Assembly (NCBI GenBank): GCA_029378245.1
Contig: JARKIF010000051.1
Location: 62,001 to 126,000 of the forward strand
Length of the DNA stretch: 64,000 nucleotides
Direction of reading: 5' to 3'
Source of the DNA: Roridomyces roridus
Lineage: Eukaryota > Basidiomycota > Agaricomycetes > Agaricales > Mycenaceae
A program made the position numbers and the translations under genes. The notes under the pieces are model-generated. The model did no database searches, had not been told where the DNA came from, and was given only the letters and a program-made list of their open reading frames with translations. This document shows positions 63,349-64,000 of this stretch, piece after piece; the first letter of the stretch is position 1, and every line of letters begins with the position of its first letter.

Positions 63349-64000
63349 ACTGTTGGTGGTCTTCAGGGATATGGATACGTGGCCCGGGGATACGTGTGGC
63401 ATGCAAAGACGGGGACAGAGGCACCCGGGCGTGTGGGAACGCTGCTTGTTATACATGCCCCCGCCGAACGGAGGATTGAGGGAACCCGAACACCCAGACG
63501 TCGCATGTAGCCATCCACTCCTTCAATCTTCACCCTCGACTTGTGCATCTGTCTGGGAAAGGACGTGCGGAAGAGGGGTGGGTGTGCCTGCGGATTCGAC
63601 ATCTGAGGGACCGGGGAGGGCAGCATCTCGCCATGGCGGGCCGGGAATCTTCAATCAAACGAGAGAATAGGCAGCAGGACAGGGATGCGCTGAGCGGGCG
63701 TGGAGGCTAGGTAGCACTCCAGAGCTCTCTGAGTGTCTCCCTCTCGTCGCCCTGGTGGATGATATTTCACCAAAAGATGGCAGATGTGGCTACAAGACGA
63801 TGGTGAGCCAACGAATCGGTGTGACGAATGCAGGGACCCACCGGTGAGTTGCTCTTTGTATTCACCAAGTCGGTCGAAGACTGAGGATGAGGATTGAGGG
63901 CGTGAGGCAAGTGGCGGCGTGGCAGTGACGGCGCTTTTGATCCGCGATCACTCTGTCCCCGACATCCAAGCGCTCCAGACTCAAGCTCGAGCACTTTGGG
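63349..64000. other. right flank of element C
   Basis: Host sequence after the duplication. GC-rich; no gene, repeat or RNA recognised within the 650 bp available. Confidence 0.4.

Overview
The window looks like nuclear DNA of an agaricomycete-type basidiomycete. The evidence is dense genes with many very short GT-AG introns (about 41-65 nt), a polyporopepsin-like aspartic protease, F-box-like and serpentine membrane proteins of mushroom type, a NACHT-ankyrin NOD-like receptor, and several chromodomain Ty3/gypsy elements. The species cannot be named from the sequence. No tools were run; gene models are hand-spliced and checked by frame and motif.

Bases 1-34.7 kb are the gene-rich part. In order: a four-pass membrane protein (286-1092, +), a small unknown protein (1341-1785, -), a Bet1/Sft1-type Qc-SNARE (2441-2889, +), a classical short-chain dehydrogenase with 12 exons (3330-4793, +) ending 62 bp from a secreted aspartic protease (4856-6866, -), an F-box-like protein (7819-8803, +), a membrane RING protein (9257-10308, +), a kappa-class glutathione transferase/DsbA-like protein (10647-11443, +), a possible small membrane protein, a 561-bp TA-flanked MITE (12539-13099), a frameshifted F-box/LRR gene (13219-14501, -), an Ala/Lys-rich coiled-coil protein (15156-16293, +), a paralogue of the first F-box-like gene (16588-17556, +), a conserved protein of unknown function (17713-18651, +), a secreted Arg/His-rich 16-residue tandem-repeat protein (18895-20603, -), a multi-pass membrane protein (21746-23212, +), a low-complexity protein (23601-24425, +), a CsbD/Hmp1-like stress protein (24944-25586, -), a damaged BBE-like FAD oxidase (26395-28413, +), and a 1,841-residue NACHT protein with 38 near-identical ankyrin repeats (28918-34727, -).

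Bases 34.7-40.1 kb hold no supported gene but contain a diverged inverted repeat. From 40.1 kb to 63.3 kb the window is almost all LTR retrotransposon: a solo LTR (40133-40737, duplication GTCCG); element A (40835-53388, +, duplication AGAGT, LTRs identical by eye); element B nested inside the reverse transcriptase of A (44300-50189, duplication CAAGT); and element C (53614-63343, -, duplication ATGCC, LTRs diverged). All three encode chromodomains. In A and C the sequence next to the 5' LTR is complementary over 10 nt to a site just downstream of the LTR TATA box, as in self-priming Tf1-type elements. Gag-pol junctions show -1 slippery heptamers in A and C.

The most unusual finding is in element C. 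Between pol and the 3' LTR, on the opposite strand, lies a spliced gene (54322-55963) with a coiled coil and a canonical Gal4-type Zn2Cys6 spacing. A second TA-flanked MITE (61658-62213) splits the gag of the same element. Several otherwise coherent genes carry single-base frame breaks, which may be real decay or residual assembly errors.
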